The position numbers and the translations under genes are program-made. 41,852 bases of DNA from Deltaproteobacteria bacterium. GTDB taxonomy: Bacteria > Desulfobacterota > Desulfuromonadia > Desulfuromonadales > Geothermobacteraceae. The notes under the pieces were generated by a model. That model saw only the letters and a list, made by a program, of their open reading frames with translations. It was not told the DNA's origin and ran no database searches. Shown here piece after piece: positions 16,123 to 24,753 of the stretch. The first letter of the stretch is position 1. The number at the start of each line of letters is the position of its first letter. The stretch covers positions 1-41,852 of the forward strand of contig RFIO01000174.1 of assembly GCA_003695205.1 (NCBI GenBank), in the 5' to 3' direction.

Positions 16123-17841
16123 ATGCCTCGAAATCGGCTCTGCAATATCTTGCTGCTTGTCATTCTGGCTGCCGGAATTTCAGGTTGTCTGTCCCCCCCG
16201 CGCGGGGCCGCGCCGGGGAGCGTCGAACGCCCGGTCGCCAGCCGGGACCCGGGCAGCGAGGCCCTCTACCATTTTGCCCGTGCCCAGATGCTGATGCAGG
16301 ACCAGCGCTACGCCGAGGCGGCTGCCGCCCTCGAGCGGGCCAGGGAGTTTGATCCCCGCTCCGACAAGCTCAGGCTGGCCACAGGGCAGCTGCGACTGCG
16401 CATGAAGGATGTTGACGGTGCCGCCCATGCAGTCGAAGAGGCACTGATCGAAAACCCGGATTTCGTTGAGGGGCATCTCTTTCTAGGGGGGCTCTACTTT
16501 AACCGCGGGGACTATGCCGGAGCTGTCGGCCATTTTCAGGAGGTGCTGCGCCTCGACCCTGAACGGGATGCCGTCTGGCTGCACCTTGGCATGAGCCATG
16601 CCCGGTTGAATCAGCACGACAGGGCCATCGAAGCCTTTCGGACCTTTGTCGAACGCCGGCCCGAATCGGTGGCCGGATGGGCCCAGCTGGCCCGCTCCTG
16701 CCAGCTGGTCGGGGATGGCGCATGTGCTGAAGAGTCTTACCGGCGCATCATCGAACTGCAGCCGGACCAGCCCGGGGGGTACGTCGAGCTGGCGCAGTTG
16801 CTGGTCGAACAGGGGGATCCTGTTCGGGCCGAAGAGGTCCTGCGCCTTGGAATCGGGCGGTCCGGACAGGCCGGCCTGTTGCGGCATGATCTGGTCGGCG
16901 TTCTGGTGCGGCAGAAGAAATTCGACGAGGCGATGGCGGTCCTTGAGCTGCTCAGGGATGCGAACCCGGATGACCTCGAGGCGCGGCGCAAAATTGGCCT
17001 GCTTCTGATGGAGAAGGGCGATTTTGCCGGTGCCGCGGAGATGTTCGAGGCCATTCTCGATCAGAAACCGGATCTTGACCGTGTGCGTTATTTCCTGGGG
17101 TTGGCTCTTGAGCGGCTTGAAAGCTGGGAGGATGCGCTTGAGGCTTTCAGCCAGGTGCCCCCCGGTGGAGAACTGGGCATGGATGCCGGCTACCACAGGG
17201 CCTTCGTACTGCAACAGCTGGACCGTCTGGACGAGGCGGCTGATGCCCTGAAGGAAGTGCTTGACCGGGGAGCGCAGCGGCCCGACATCTATGACTATCT
17301 CGCTGCCCTTTACGACCAGCTGGGCAAGATGGATCTTGCCCTCGATATTCTCAGGCAGGGTTACGCCCGGTTCCCCGAGGATATCGACCTGCTTTACCGC
17401 CAGGGGGTCGTCTACGAACGTAACGGCATGCGCAAGCTGGCCGTCGGTATCATGCGGCAGGTGCTGGAACGGGACCCGGAGCATCCCGAGGCGCTCAACC
17501 ATGTCGCCTACGGCTATGCCGAGGAGGGCACCAACCTGGAGCAGGCGCTCGAAATGGTCAACAGGGCGCTGGCCAGGCGCCAGGCCCCGCATATCTACGA
17601 TACCCTCGGCTGGGTTCTTTTCCGTCTGGGGCGGTACCCTGAGGCGCACGCCGCGATGGAAAAGGCGGCCGAAGGTCTGCCCTCCGATCCGGTGGTACTC
17701 GATCATTTTGCCCGGGTAAAACAGGCAATGGGGCAGGACGAAAAGGCGCGGGATCTGTGGTTGCAGATTCTCGAAATCGATCCCGAATACCTGCCGGCTC
17801 GTCAAGCTCTGGGCTCGCCCGAGGGTGGTGGCGCACAATGA
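16123..17841 (+). CDS. TPR-repeat lipoprotein
   Basis: A 572-residue predicted outer-membrane or periplasm-facing lipoprotein. The signal peptide ends in the lipobox AGISGC (Cys22) and is followed by a Pro/Gly/Arg-rich linker. About a dozen tetratricopeptide repeats then run to the end, for example AEAAAALERAREFDPRS, AGAVGHFQEVLRLDPE, AEEVLRLGIGRS and EQALEMVNRALARR. Such proteins scaffold envelope complexes; no catalytic motif is visible. ATG 16123 follows GGAGAGA. Its stop overlaps the next gene start (ATGA), so the two lipoproteins are co-translated. Confidence 0.88.
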   Translation: MPRNRLCNILLLVILAAGISGCLSPPRGAAPGSVERPVASRDPGSEALYHFARAQMLMQDQRYAEAAAALERAREFDPRSDKLRLATGQLRLRMKDVDGAAHAVEEALIENPDFVEGHLFLGGLYFNRGDYAGAVGHFQEVLRLDPERDAVWLHLGMSHARLNQHDRAIEAFRTFVERRPESVAGWAQLARSCQLVGDGACAEESYRRIIELQPDQPGGYVELAQLLVEQGDPVRAEEVLRLGIGRSGQAGLLRHDLVGVLVRQKKFDEAMAVLELLRDANPDDLEARRKIGLLLMEKGDFAGAAEMFEAILDQKPDLDRVRYFLGLALERLESWEDALEAFSQVPPGGELGMDAGYHRAFVLQQLDRLDEAADALKEVLDRGAQRPDIYDYLAALYDQLGKMDLALDILRQGYARFPEDIDLLYRQGVVYERNGMRKLAVGIMRQVLERDPEHPEALNHVAYGYAEEGTNLEQALEMVNRALARRQAPHIYDTLGWVLFRLGRYPEAHAAMEKAAEGLPSDPVVLDHFARVKQAMGQDEKARDLWLQILEIDPEYLPARQALGSPEGGGAQ

Positions 17842-18590
17842 GATGGATGTGGCTCTTTCTGTTGATTGCGGCCTGCGCTCCGGTCGCGGCCCCGCGACAG
17901 AGGGTCGAGGTTGATCCGGAGCTGTTGCTTCAGGCGCTGACGCGCGCGACCGGGCAGGCTGAGCGGCTGCGGGGGCTGGCCGTGGTTAGCATCAAGTCTC
18001 CGGAAGGTGATTTTCGCGGTCGCCAGGCTCTGGTGGCCGCCCGTCCGGATCGACTCAGGGCTGAAGCTTTGAGTATGTTCGGCCCGCCTCTGATGGTGGT
18101 CGCAACCGACGGTGAACGCCTGCAGGCCTGGTTGCCAGGGCAGAACCGTTTTTATTTCGGTCGTGCCGACGGTAATGGCCTCAGCCGCGTTCTGCGCCTG
18201 CAGGCTACGCCTCGGCAGCTTGTCGCACTGGTGCATCATGCTCCGGGGTACGATAACGCCGATTGGCGCGCGTACCGGGAAACATTTGGTTTTCGCCTGC
18301 TCTCCGACAGGGATGGACTGGCCCGTTCCCTGCTGTTTGACGACCGGATGCGCCTGGTCGGGCTGGAGGTTGAAGCTGAAGGTGCTATCCTGATGAAGGC
18401 GGCCTGGAGCCGCTTTGATGAACAGGACGGTTTTCCCCGCGACCTGACTCTCGAATGGCCGGGCACCGGCAGAAGCCTGCGATTGAGCTTCAAGACCCTG
18501 GAGTTGAATCCTGAGATTCCGGATGGGCTGTTCCAGCTCACTCCGCCCGCCGGGTCGTCCCTCTACCTCATCGACGGAGATGATACATGA
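17838..18590 (+). CDS. LolB-like / DUF4292-type outer-membrane lipoprotein
   Basis: A 250-residue predicted lipoprotein with lipobox LIAAC (Cys13) after a short hydrophobic signal. The body (IKSPEGDFRGRQALVAARPD, ALSMFGPPLMVVATDGERL, PGQNRFYFGRA) has the alternating strand pattern of the LolA/LolB lipoprotein carrier fold. Similar proteins follow TPR lipoproteins in this bacterial group. A function in lipoprotein or lipid handling at the outer membrane is inferred from fold only. It overlaps the TPR gene and the next gene by four bases each, placing it in one coupled run from 16.1 kb. Confidence 0.75.
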   Translation: MRWMWLFLLIAACAPVAAPRQRVEVDPELLLQALTRATGQAERLRGLAVVSIKSPEGDFRGRQALVAARPDRLRAEALSMFGPPLMVVATDGERLQAWLPGQNRFYFGRADGNGLSRVLRLQATPRQLVALVHHAPGYDNADWRAYRETFGFRLLSDRDGLARSLLFDDRMRLVGLEVEAEGAILMKAAWSRFDEQDGFPRDLTLEWPGTGRSLRLSFKTLELNPEIPDGLFQLTPPAGSSLYLIDGDDT

Positions 18591-20212
18591 TCAAGTTACG
18601 TCTGACCCTTCTGCTTCTGGTCGCCGTCCTTGTGCTGGTCGGGTGCCAGCAGAAAACCGAAGAGACTGTTGTCCCCGCCGCTGATGCCGGGCCGGCCTAT
18701 GGCGACACCTTCATCGAAGGTTCGATCGCTGAACCGAGCAACCTGCTGCCGATTCTCGCGACCGATGCCGCCTCGGCGGATATCAGTGGACTGGTTTACA
18801 ACGGTCTGGTCCGTTACGACAAGAACCTGGTCCTGGAGGGGGAACTGGCCGAGTCCTGGGATATCTCGCCCGACAACCTGACCATCACCTTTCACCTGCG
18901 CAAGGGAGTCAAATGGCATGACGGCGCGCCCTTTACCTCGGCCGATGTGCTGTTTACCTATCAGCTGTACATCGACCCCGATACTCCGACAGCCTACGCC
19001 GAGGCCTACAAGCAGGTCCGCAGGGCCGAGGCGCCAGATCCCTATACCTTTCGGGTGACCTACCCGAAACCGTACGCGCCGGCTCTGGGCAGCTGGGGAC
19101 TGAACATTCTTCCGAAGCATCTGCTTGAAGGCAAGGACATCACCAAAAGCCCGCTCTCCCGAAGCCCGATCGGTACCGGTCCCTACAGGTTCGTTGAATG
19201 GGTCCCTGGAGAAAAGGTGGTGCTTGAGGCCAACGAAGATTACTTTGAGGGTCGTCCCTACCTGAAACGGGTCGTCTACAGGATCGTTCCAGACCAGTCG
19301 ACCCAGTTCATGGAATTGCAGTCTGGGGGGCTCGACCTGATGGACCTGACCCCGATTCAGTACACCACCCAGACCAACACACCGGCTTTCGCTCGCAACT
19401 TCAACAAGTATCGCTACCTGGCCTTCAGTTACACCTACCTGGGCTACAACCTGGAACGCCCCCTGTTCCAGGACAAGAGGGTGCGCCAGGCGATCTCCTA
19501 CGCCATTGACAAAAAAGAGATTATCGACGGGGTGCTGCTGGGCCTGGGCCAGGCGGCAACCGGGCCCTACAAACCCGATACCTGGGTTTACAATCCGAAA
19601 GTAAAGCGTTACAGTCACGACCCGGACAAGGCCCGAAAGCTGCTGGCCGAGGCAGGATGGACAGACAGTGACGGTGACGGAGTGCTGGACCGGAACGGCA
19701 AGCCCTTCAGGTTCACCATCGTGACCAACCAGGGGAATGACCTGCGCGTCAAGTCGGCGGAGATCATCCAGCGCCGGCTCAAGGAGGTCGGCATCCAGGT
19801 CAAGATCCGGGTGGTCGAGTGGGCAACTTTTCTCAAGGAGTTCATCCACGCCGGCAACTTCGATGCCTGTATTCTTGGCTGGCGCGGAGGGCCGGAACCT
19901 GATCAGTACAACATCTGGCATTCGTCCAAGACAGGTCCCCGGCAACTCAATTTCATTCACTACAAGAACGCCGAGGTGGACGAGCTGCTCGAGAAGGGGC
20001 GGCGAACCTTTGTTCAGGCCGAGCGCAAAAAGATCTACGACCGCTTCCAGGAAATTCTGGCCGAGGAACAGCCCTACACCTTTCTTTACGTCGGTGAGGC
20101 TTTGCCGGCGGTGGCAAAGCGTTTTCGCGGTATCGAACCTGCCCCGGCGGGCATCCTGCACAATTTCATCCGCTGGTACGTACCCGAAGGCGAGCAGAAG
20201 TACGCCCAGTAA
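18587..20212 (+). CDS. Peptide/solute ABC transporter substrate-binding lipoprotein (SBP family 5)
   Basis: A 541-residue periplasmic binding protein of the DppA/OppA type, anchored by lipobox VLVGC (Cys20). The family 5 pattern is clear: LAESWDISPDNLTITFHLRK, KWHDGAPFTSADVLFTY, PIGTGPYRFVEW, DKRVRQAISYAIDKKEI and, near the C-terminus, LGWRGGPEPDQYNIWHSSK. The cargo could be oligopeptides, dipeptides, nickel or another small solute, and cannot be fixed by sequence. The permease gene follows after 30 bases and the second permease is 2.4 kb downstream; no ATPase gene is nearby. Confidence 0.92.
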   Translation: MIKLRLTLLLLVAVLVLVGCQQKTEETVVPAADAGPAYGDTFIEGSIAEPSNLLPILATDAASADISGLVYNGLVRYDKNLVLEGELAESWDISPDNLTITFHLRKGVKWHDGAPFTSADVLFTYQLYIDPDTPTAYAEAYKQVRRAEAPDPYTFRVTYPKPYAPALGSWGLNILPKHLLEGKDITKSPLSRSPIGTGPYRFVEWVPGEKVVLEANEDYFEGRPYLKRVVYRIVPDQSTQFMELQSGGLDLMDLTPIQYTTQTNTPAFARNFNKYRYLAFSYTYLGYNLERPLFQDKRVRQAISYAIDKKEIIDGVLLGLGQAATGPYKPDTWVYNPKVKRYSHDPDKARKLLAEAGWTDSDGDGVLDRNGKPFRFTIVTNQGNDLRVKSAEIIQRRLKEVGIQVKIRVVEWATFLKEFIHAGNFDACILGWRGGPEPDQYNIWHSSKTGPRQLNFIHYKNAEVDELLEKGRRTFVQAERKKIYDRFQEILAEEQPYTFLYVGEALPAVAKRFRGIEPAPAGILHNFIRWYVPEGEQKYAQ

Positions 20213-20242
20213 CAGGCGCAATCAGGGAAGCGAAGGACAACC

Positions 20243-21217
20243 GTGCTCAGGTACATCGGCAAACGTCTGCTGCTGATGATCCCGCTGCTGATCGGGATCA
20301 CTCTGATCTCCTTTGCCGTCATCCATCTGGCGCCAGGAGAGCCAACGGATCTGCAGACCGAGCTCAACCCCGAGGCGAGCGTGGAGTTGCGCGATCGCCT
20401 GAGGGCCCAGTACGGTCTCGATCGGCCTCTGTATGTCCAGTACGCTGACTGGATTGGCCGGCTGGCGCGCCTCGATTTCGGTCGCTCCTTTGCGGGTGAC
20501 CATCGGCCTGTTCTTGACAAGATCGCCGAACGTCTCCCCGTGACCATCCTGATCAACGTCCTGTCGATTCTGGTTATCCTGGCGGTGAGTATCCCAATCG
20601 GCATCCTGTCGGCGATCCGGCGCAATTCCCTGTTTGACCGGTCGACCACGGTCTTTGTCTTCATCGGATTTGCCATGCCGTCCTTCTGGCTGGCCCTGCT
20701 GCTGATGGATGTTTTCGGGGTCCGGCTCGGTCTTTTTCCCATTGCCGGGTTGCGCTCTTTGGGACATGAGTATCTCGACTGGTTTGGTCGCCTGGCCGAC
20801 TATGCAAGCCACCTGGTGATGCCGGTATTCGTTTCGGCTTTCGGTGGATTGGCAGGGTTCAGTCGCTACATGCGGTCCAACATGCTTGAAGTGGTGCGGC
20901 AGGACTATGTTCTGACCGCGCGCGCCAAGGGACTGCCCGAGCGGGCCGTCATTCTGCGGCACGCCCTGCGCAACGCGCTTTTGCCGGTCATTACCATCCT
21001 GGGATTGTCGGTGCCCGGGCTGATCGGCGGCAGCGTAATCTTTGAGACCATCTTCGCCATCCCGGGGATGGGCAAACTGTTTTATGACGGTGTCATGATG
21101 CGCGACTATCCGCTGATCATGGGGGTCCTGGTGCTCGGGGCGGTCCTGACCCTGGTCGGCAACCTGCTGGCCGATGTCGGCTATGCCCTGGCCGACCCGC
21201 GCATCCGCAAATCATAA
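20243..21217 (+). CDS. ABC transporter permease, DppB/OppB type
   Basis: An inner-membrane permease of 324 residues with about six transmembrane segments. It has the typical N-terminus MLRYIGKRLLLMIPLLIGIT and the EAA-loop that docks to the ATPase (ARAKGLPERAVILRHALRN near residue 228). The start codon is GTG 20243 behind GAAGGACAA. It should pair with the DppC-type permease at 22.7 kb, although two unrelated genes are inserted between them. Confidence 0.93.
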   Translation: MLRYIGKRLLLMIPLLIGITLISFAVIHLAPGEPTDLQTELNPEASVELRDRLRAQYGLDRPLYVQYADWIGRLARLDFGRSFAGDHRPVLDKIAERLPVTILINVLSILVILAVSIPIGILSAIRRNSLFDRSTTVFVFIGFAMPSFWLALLLMDVFGVRLGLFPIAGLRSLGHEYLDWFGRLADYASHLVMPVFVSAFGGLAGFSRYMRSNMLEVVRQDYVLTARAKGLPERAVILRHALRNALLPVITILGLSVPGLIGGSVIFETIFAIPGMGKLFYDGVMMRDYPLIMGVLVLGAVLTLVGNLLADVGYALADPRIRKS

Positions 21218-21232
21218 CGGGAGGACAGTTTC

Positions 21233-21988
21233 TTGAACGCGAGGAATTTGTCAATCGTCCTGCTACTGGCAATGCTTCTGGGCCAGCTGACCGGCTGTTC
21301 CGGCGGCCAGCCGCGCCAGGTGGCCATTGTCGATTCAGACGGAGACGGCATCATCGATGCCCTGGACCGCTGCCCGGAGTCGGCATTCGGAGCGAGGGTC
21401 GACAGTTACGGTTGTTCGGATGATGCTGATGGCGACGGCGTTTTCGACAGCCTTGATCGCTGTCCTGAGACACCGCGTGGTGTTCTGGTCGACCTGGCCG
21501 GGTGCCTTCGGGACAGCGATGGCGATGGTGTCGCCGACGGGCTTGACCGCTGTGCCGGGACTGATGCGGGGGTGGCCGTGGGCGCCGACGGCTGCCCGCG
21601 ACCAACCGTCGCCACGCAGGACTCGGCTCCTGAACCCGCACCTGTCCGGCTGGAACTCGATCTGCATTTCGCTACCGGCACCTGCCGGCTGCTGCCCGGC
21701 AACGAGGCGGTATTGGCCCGAGGTGAAAAGTTTCTGCGGCGCCATCCCGTCACCAGGGTGGTAGTCGAGGGGCATACGGACAGTGTCGGGCCCGCAGCCT
21801 GGAACCGCACCCTGTCCTGGAAACGGGCCGAGACGGTCGCCGCTATAATGTGCCGGAAACTGGGCTTGCCTCTGGAGAAATTTGAAATCATCGGCTATGG
21901 CGAGAGCCGTCCGGTGGCTGATAACGCAACCCAGGCCGGGCGGGAACGCAACCGCCGCGTGGTTCTTCGCCTGGCTGAAACCCGATGA
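21233..21988 (+). CDS. OmpA-family lipoprotein with thrombospondin type 3 repeats
   Basis: A 251-residue lipoprotein with lipobox LTGC after a short signal. Three Asp-rich calcium-binding TSP3-type repeats follow (DSDGDGIIDALDRCP, DADGDGVFDSLDRCP, DSDGDGVADGLDRC), spanning about residues 36-125. A C-terminal OmpA/Pal-like peptidoglycan-binding domain has FATGTCRLLP, VVEGHTDSVGP and GYGESRPVADN. It likely tethers the outer membrane to peptidoglycan. The start codon is TTG 21233, supported by GGGAGGA seven bases upstream and the signal peptide immediately after. It sits between the two ABC permease genes. Confidence 0.9.
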   Translation: MNARNLSIVLLLAMLLGQLTGCSGGQPRQVAIVDSDGDGIIDALDRCPESAFGARVDSYGCSDDADGDGVFDSLDRCPETPRGVLVDLAGCLRDSDGDGVADGLDRCAGTDAGVAVGADGCPRPTVATQDSAPEPAPVRLELDLHFATGTCRLLPGNEAVLARGEKFLRRHPVTRVVVEGHTDSVGPAAWNRTLSWKRAETVAAIMCRKLGLPLEKFEIIGYGESRPVADNATQAGRERNRRVVLRLAETR

Positions 21989-22022
21989 AGTTCTTTGACC
22001 TGCGCATATGGAATGAATCTTT

Positions 22023-22649
22023 ATGGCACGAAAAAACCTGAAACTTGGCGAGATGCTGGTCGCTGCCGGCATCATCGATGAATTTCAACTCAATTCGGCG
22101 CTGTCGCTGCAGCGCAATCTCGGCGGGCGCCTGGGGCAGTCGCTGATCCGGCTCGGCTATATCAGTGAAGACAGGCTGCTCAGTTTTCTTTCAGAACAGC
22201 TCAACTGCCCGCGGGTCGACCTGGCGACGGAAAAGATTGCTGGCGACCTTAAGGAACTGATACCGGAAGAGAAGGCACGGCAGTTCAATGTCCTGCCGAT
22301 CCGACGCGGTGCCATGTCCGGAACCGCCTACCTGCTGGTAGCGATGTCGGACCCGACCAACCTGATGGTGATCGATGCCCTGCAGTTCATGACCGGTTGC
22401 CGGATTCGTCCTGCCATTGCGCCGGATGGGCAGATTCGTGAAGCGATCGACAGGTACTATCGTGGTGCTGCTCCCGTTCAGGCCGCACAGGCGCCCGCGG
22501 ACGAAAAAAAAGCGGCTGTTGCTGAATCTGCCGAATCTGGCGTACCCCCACGGCGCTCCCGCAACACGGAGCAGAAGCTGCAAGCCCTTCTGGACAAGCT
22601 GTACGACCTTGGTGTGCTGACCAGGCAGGAATACGAAGAGCTGAGGTAG
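22023..22649 (+). CDS. Stand-alone MshEN (GspE N-terminal-like) domain protein with SHOCT-like tail
   Basis: A 208-residue soluble protein without the ATPase domain normally attached to this module. Two tandem MshEN-type motifs occupy residues 7-30 (KLGEMLVAAGIIDEFQL...Q) and 36-59 (RLGQSLIRLGYISEDRL...Q). In MshE-type ATPases such paired motifs bind cyclic di-GMP. The rest of the T2SSE_N fold follows (VAMSDPTNLMVIDAL near 106), then an Ala/Glu-rich linker. A C-terminal helix pair (LLDKLYDLGVLTRQEYEEL) resembles a SHOCT motif. It lies 15 bases before the second ABC permease gene. A c-di-GMP receptor or adaptor role is inferred; the first motif starts with Lys instead of Arg. Confidence 0.82.
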   Translation: MARKNLKLGEMLVAAGIIDEFQLNSALSLQRNLGGRLGQSLIRLGYISEDRLLSFLSEQLNCPRVDLATEKIAGDLKELIPEEKARQFNVLPIRRGAMSGTAYLLVAMSDPTNLMVIDALQFMTGCRIRPAIAPDGQIREAIDRYYRGAAPVQAAQAPADEKKAAVAESAESGVPPRRSRNTEQKLQALLDKLYDLGVLTRQEYEELR

Positions 22650-22663
22650 GCGGACGACGGGAC

Positions 22664-23509
22664 ATGGCACGGGGATTCTTTCGCGATATTGTCTGGCAGC
22701 GTCTGCGGCGCAACCGCATGGCCATGGCCGGTGCAGGTCTGGTGCTGCTGATGTGCCTGCTCGCCACCGCCGCGCCCCTGTTTGGTGTCGATCCCGGTGC
22801 CATCGACATATCCGCCCGGCTCCAGCCTCCCGGCCCCGGCCATCTGCTCGGCACCGACGACCTCGGGCGGGATGTGCTGGTGCGCCTCTGCTACGGTGCC
22901 CGCATCTCCCTGCTGGTCGGTTTTGTCGCCGTCGGCATCGCCACAGCTATCGGCATCATCTTCGGCGCCCTGGCCGGTTACTATGGCGGCGCCTGGGACG
23001 CGGTCATCATGAGGTTCGTCGATATCATGCTCTGCTTCCCATCCTTCTTTCTGATCCTGGCGGTGATCGCATTTCTCGAACCGTCGATCTGGAACATCAT
23101 GATCATCATCGGTCTGACAGGCTGGATGGGGGTGGCGCGTCTGGTGCGCGCCGAATTCCTCTCCCTGCGGGAGCGCGAATTCGTCCTCGCCGCGCGGGTT
23201 CTCGGTGCCAGCGACCTGCGCGTGATCCTGCGCCATATCCTTCCCAATGCCATGTCGCCAGTGCTGGTGCATGCCACCCTCGGGGTGGCCGGCGCCATCC
23301 TGACCGAAAGCGCGCTCTCCTTCCTCGGTATCGGCGTTCAGCCGCCAACTCCGTCCTGGGGCAACATGCTGATTGCCGGCAAGCAGACCCTGGGCACTGC
23401 CTGGTGGCTGTCGGTCTTTCCGGGTCTGGCCATTCTGCTGACCGTGCTCGGTTACAATCTGCTCGGCGAGGGGATTCGCGACGCTCTCGACCCGCGTCTG
23501 AAGGATTGA
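22664..23509 (+). CDS. ABC transporter permease, DppC/OppC type
   Basis: The second inner-membrane permease of the importer, 281 residues. It has the N-terminal RNRMAMAGAGLVLLM, the periplasmic region HLLGTDDLGRDVLVRLCYGARISLLVG typical of DppC, and the EAA-loop AARVLGASDLRVILRHILPNAM near residue 184. It is separated from the DppB-type gene by the OmpA and MshEN genes. Downstream come an NTF2-like gene and mutM, not the DppD/DppF ATPases expected in a complete operon. Confidence 0.93.
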   Translation: MARGFFRDIVWQRLRRNRMAMAGAGLVLLMCLLATAAPLFGVDPGAIDISARLQPPGPGHLLGTDDLGRDVLVRLCYGARISLLVGFVAVGIATAIGIIFGALAGYYGGAWDAVIMRFVDIMLCFPSFFLILAVIAFLEPSIWNIMIIIGLTGWMGVARLVRAEFLSLREREFVLAARVLGASDLRVILRHILPNAMSPVLVHATLGVAGAILTESALSFLGIGVQPPTPSWGNMLIAGKQTLGTAWWLSVFPGLAILLTVLGYNLLGEGIRDALDPRLKD

Positions 23510-23513
23510 GACC

Positions 23514-23939
23514 ATGCGCGTGGTTCCCTTTGATGCTGATCCGGAAACCCTGATACGCCAGAGAATCGACGCCTTTCGTCGCGGCGAATTCGGTTTCATC
23601 TACGACAGCTACCACTCCGAAGCCCCATTTCTGCGGCAGTTTCCCGACCGGGCGGACTATCTGTCCTACGCGCGCAGTGAGATTGCCGGAAGGATCACCA
23701 TCGAGCGCTTCCGACTGCTGCGCAGCCGGTCATCCGGTGACCGGGCCGAACTGATCTTTCATCAGTTGCTTCGCGGCGAGGGAGGCTATCAGGAGAGCTT
23801 CGAGATGGCGGTCCTGTTGCGGGAGGGCGGCCTGTGGCGCTACCTTGGCAGTAGCAGGATGGACCGCAGTCACTACCGCGGCCGGGTCGAGGATCTCGAT
23901 TTTGACCATTTCGACCAGGGTGGGGTGGTTTTTTTCTGA
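23514..23939 (+). CDS. NTF2-like small protein related to the YchJ/SEC-C-associated domain
   Basis: A 141-residue soluble protein. The pattern LIRQRIDAFRRGEFGFIYDSYHSEAPFLRQFP near residues 13-44, followed by a curved sheet (ERFRLLRSRSSGDRAELIFHQLL, FEMAVLLREGGLWRYL), matches the NTF2-like domain found in YchJ-type proteins. The cysteine-rich SEC-C motif that often accompanies it is absent. Function is unknown. It begins 4 bases after the permease stop and overlaps mutM by one base (TGATG). Confidence 0.65.
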   Translation: MRVVPFDADPETLIRQRIDAFRRGEFGFIYDSYHSEAPFLRQFPDRADYLSYARSEIAGRITIERFRLLRSRSSGDRAELIFHQLLRGEGGYQESFEMAVLLREGGLWRYLGSSRMDRSHYRGRVEDLDFDHFDQGGVVFF

Positions 23940-24751
23940 TGCCGGAGTTGCCCGAGGTCGAAACAACCCGCAGAGGGCTGGAACCGCATCTGGCCGGACG
24001 CCGTGTCACTGGCGTGACCGTTCGCAACGGCAGCCTGCGCTGGCCGGTCGAGCCCGACCTGGTCGAACGCCTGGTCGGCGCCCGGCTCAAGGGTATCGGC
24101 CGCCGGGCCAAGTATCTGCTGTTCAACTTCAACTCCGGTACCCTGCTGGTGCACCTCGGCATGTCGGGCAGCCTGCGTCTGGTCGACTCAAGCGTGGCCG
24201 TCGGTCGGCACGACCATGTCGATATCGTTTTTCACCAGACGATTCTGCGGTTGAATGATCCCCGGCGCTTCGGTGCCGTCCTCTGGGCCGGGCGAAATGC
24301 CCGGCAGCACCCGCTGTTGGCCAATCTCGGGGTCGAACCCCTTGGTTCGGACTTCACCGGCCATTGGCTGTACAAGCAGGCCGGGAGGACCAGCCGACCG
24401 GTCAAGCATCTGATCATGGACCAGAAGATCCTGGTCGGTGTTGGCAACATTTACGCCTGTGAAGCGCTCTTCAGGGCCGGCCTGCACCCTGAACGCCGCG
24501 CTTCGGATCTTGATATGGATGAGTGTCGGCGACTTGTCGCGGCCGTGAAGGCTGTTCTTGAAGAAGCCCTTGATGCCGGCGGCACCACCCTCAAGGATTT
24601 TACCCGCGCCGACGGTCGGCCCGGTTACTTCTCCCAAAGCCTGGCGGTTTACGGGCGCGCCGGGCAACCCTGCACGAGCTGTTATCAACCGGTCGCGGTA
24701 ACGCGCATGAGCAACCGCTCGACCTTTTTCTGTCCCCGTTGCCAGAGGTGA
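23939..24751 (+). CDS. mutM: Formamidopyrimidine-DNA glycosylase (Fpg)
   Basis: Excises oxidised purines such as 8-oxoguanine from DNA and cleaves the abasic site. The 270-residue enzyme begins MPELPEVETTRRGLEPHL, with the catalytic Pro2 and Glu3. It has LGMSGSLRL, the helix-two-turn-helix segment KHLIMDQKILVGVGNIYACEALFRAGLHP, and the C-terminal zinc finger (CTSC near 246 and CPRC at the end) with the conserved Arg region VTRMSNRSTFFC. Length and motifs are complete. It is coupled to the gene before it. Confidence 0.96.
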   Translation: MPELPEVETTRRGLEPHLAGRRVTGVTVRNGSLRWPVEPDLVERLVGARLKGIGRRAKYLLFNFNSGTLLVHLGMSGSLRLVDSSVAVGRHDHVDIVFHQTILRLNDPRRFGAVLWAGRNARQHPLLANLGVEPLGSDFTGHWLYKQAGRTSRPVKHLIMDQKILVGVGNIYACEALFRAGLHPERRASDLDMDECRRLVAAVKAVLEEALDAGGTTLKDFTRADGRPGYFSQSLAVYGRAGQPCTSCYQPVAVTRMSNRSTFFCPRCQR

Positions 24752-24753
24752 TC

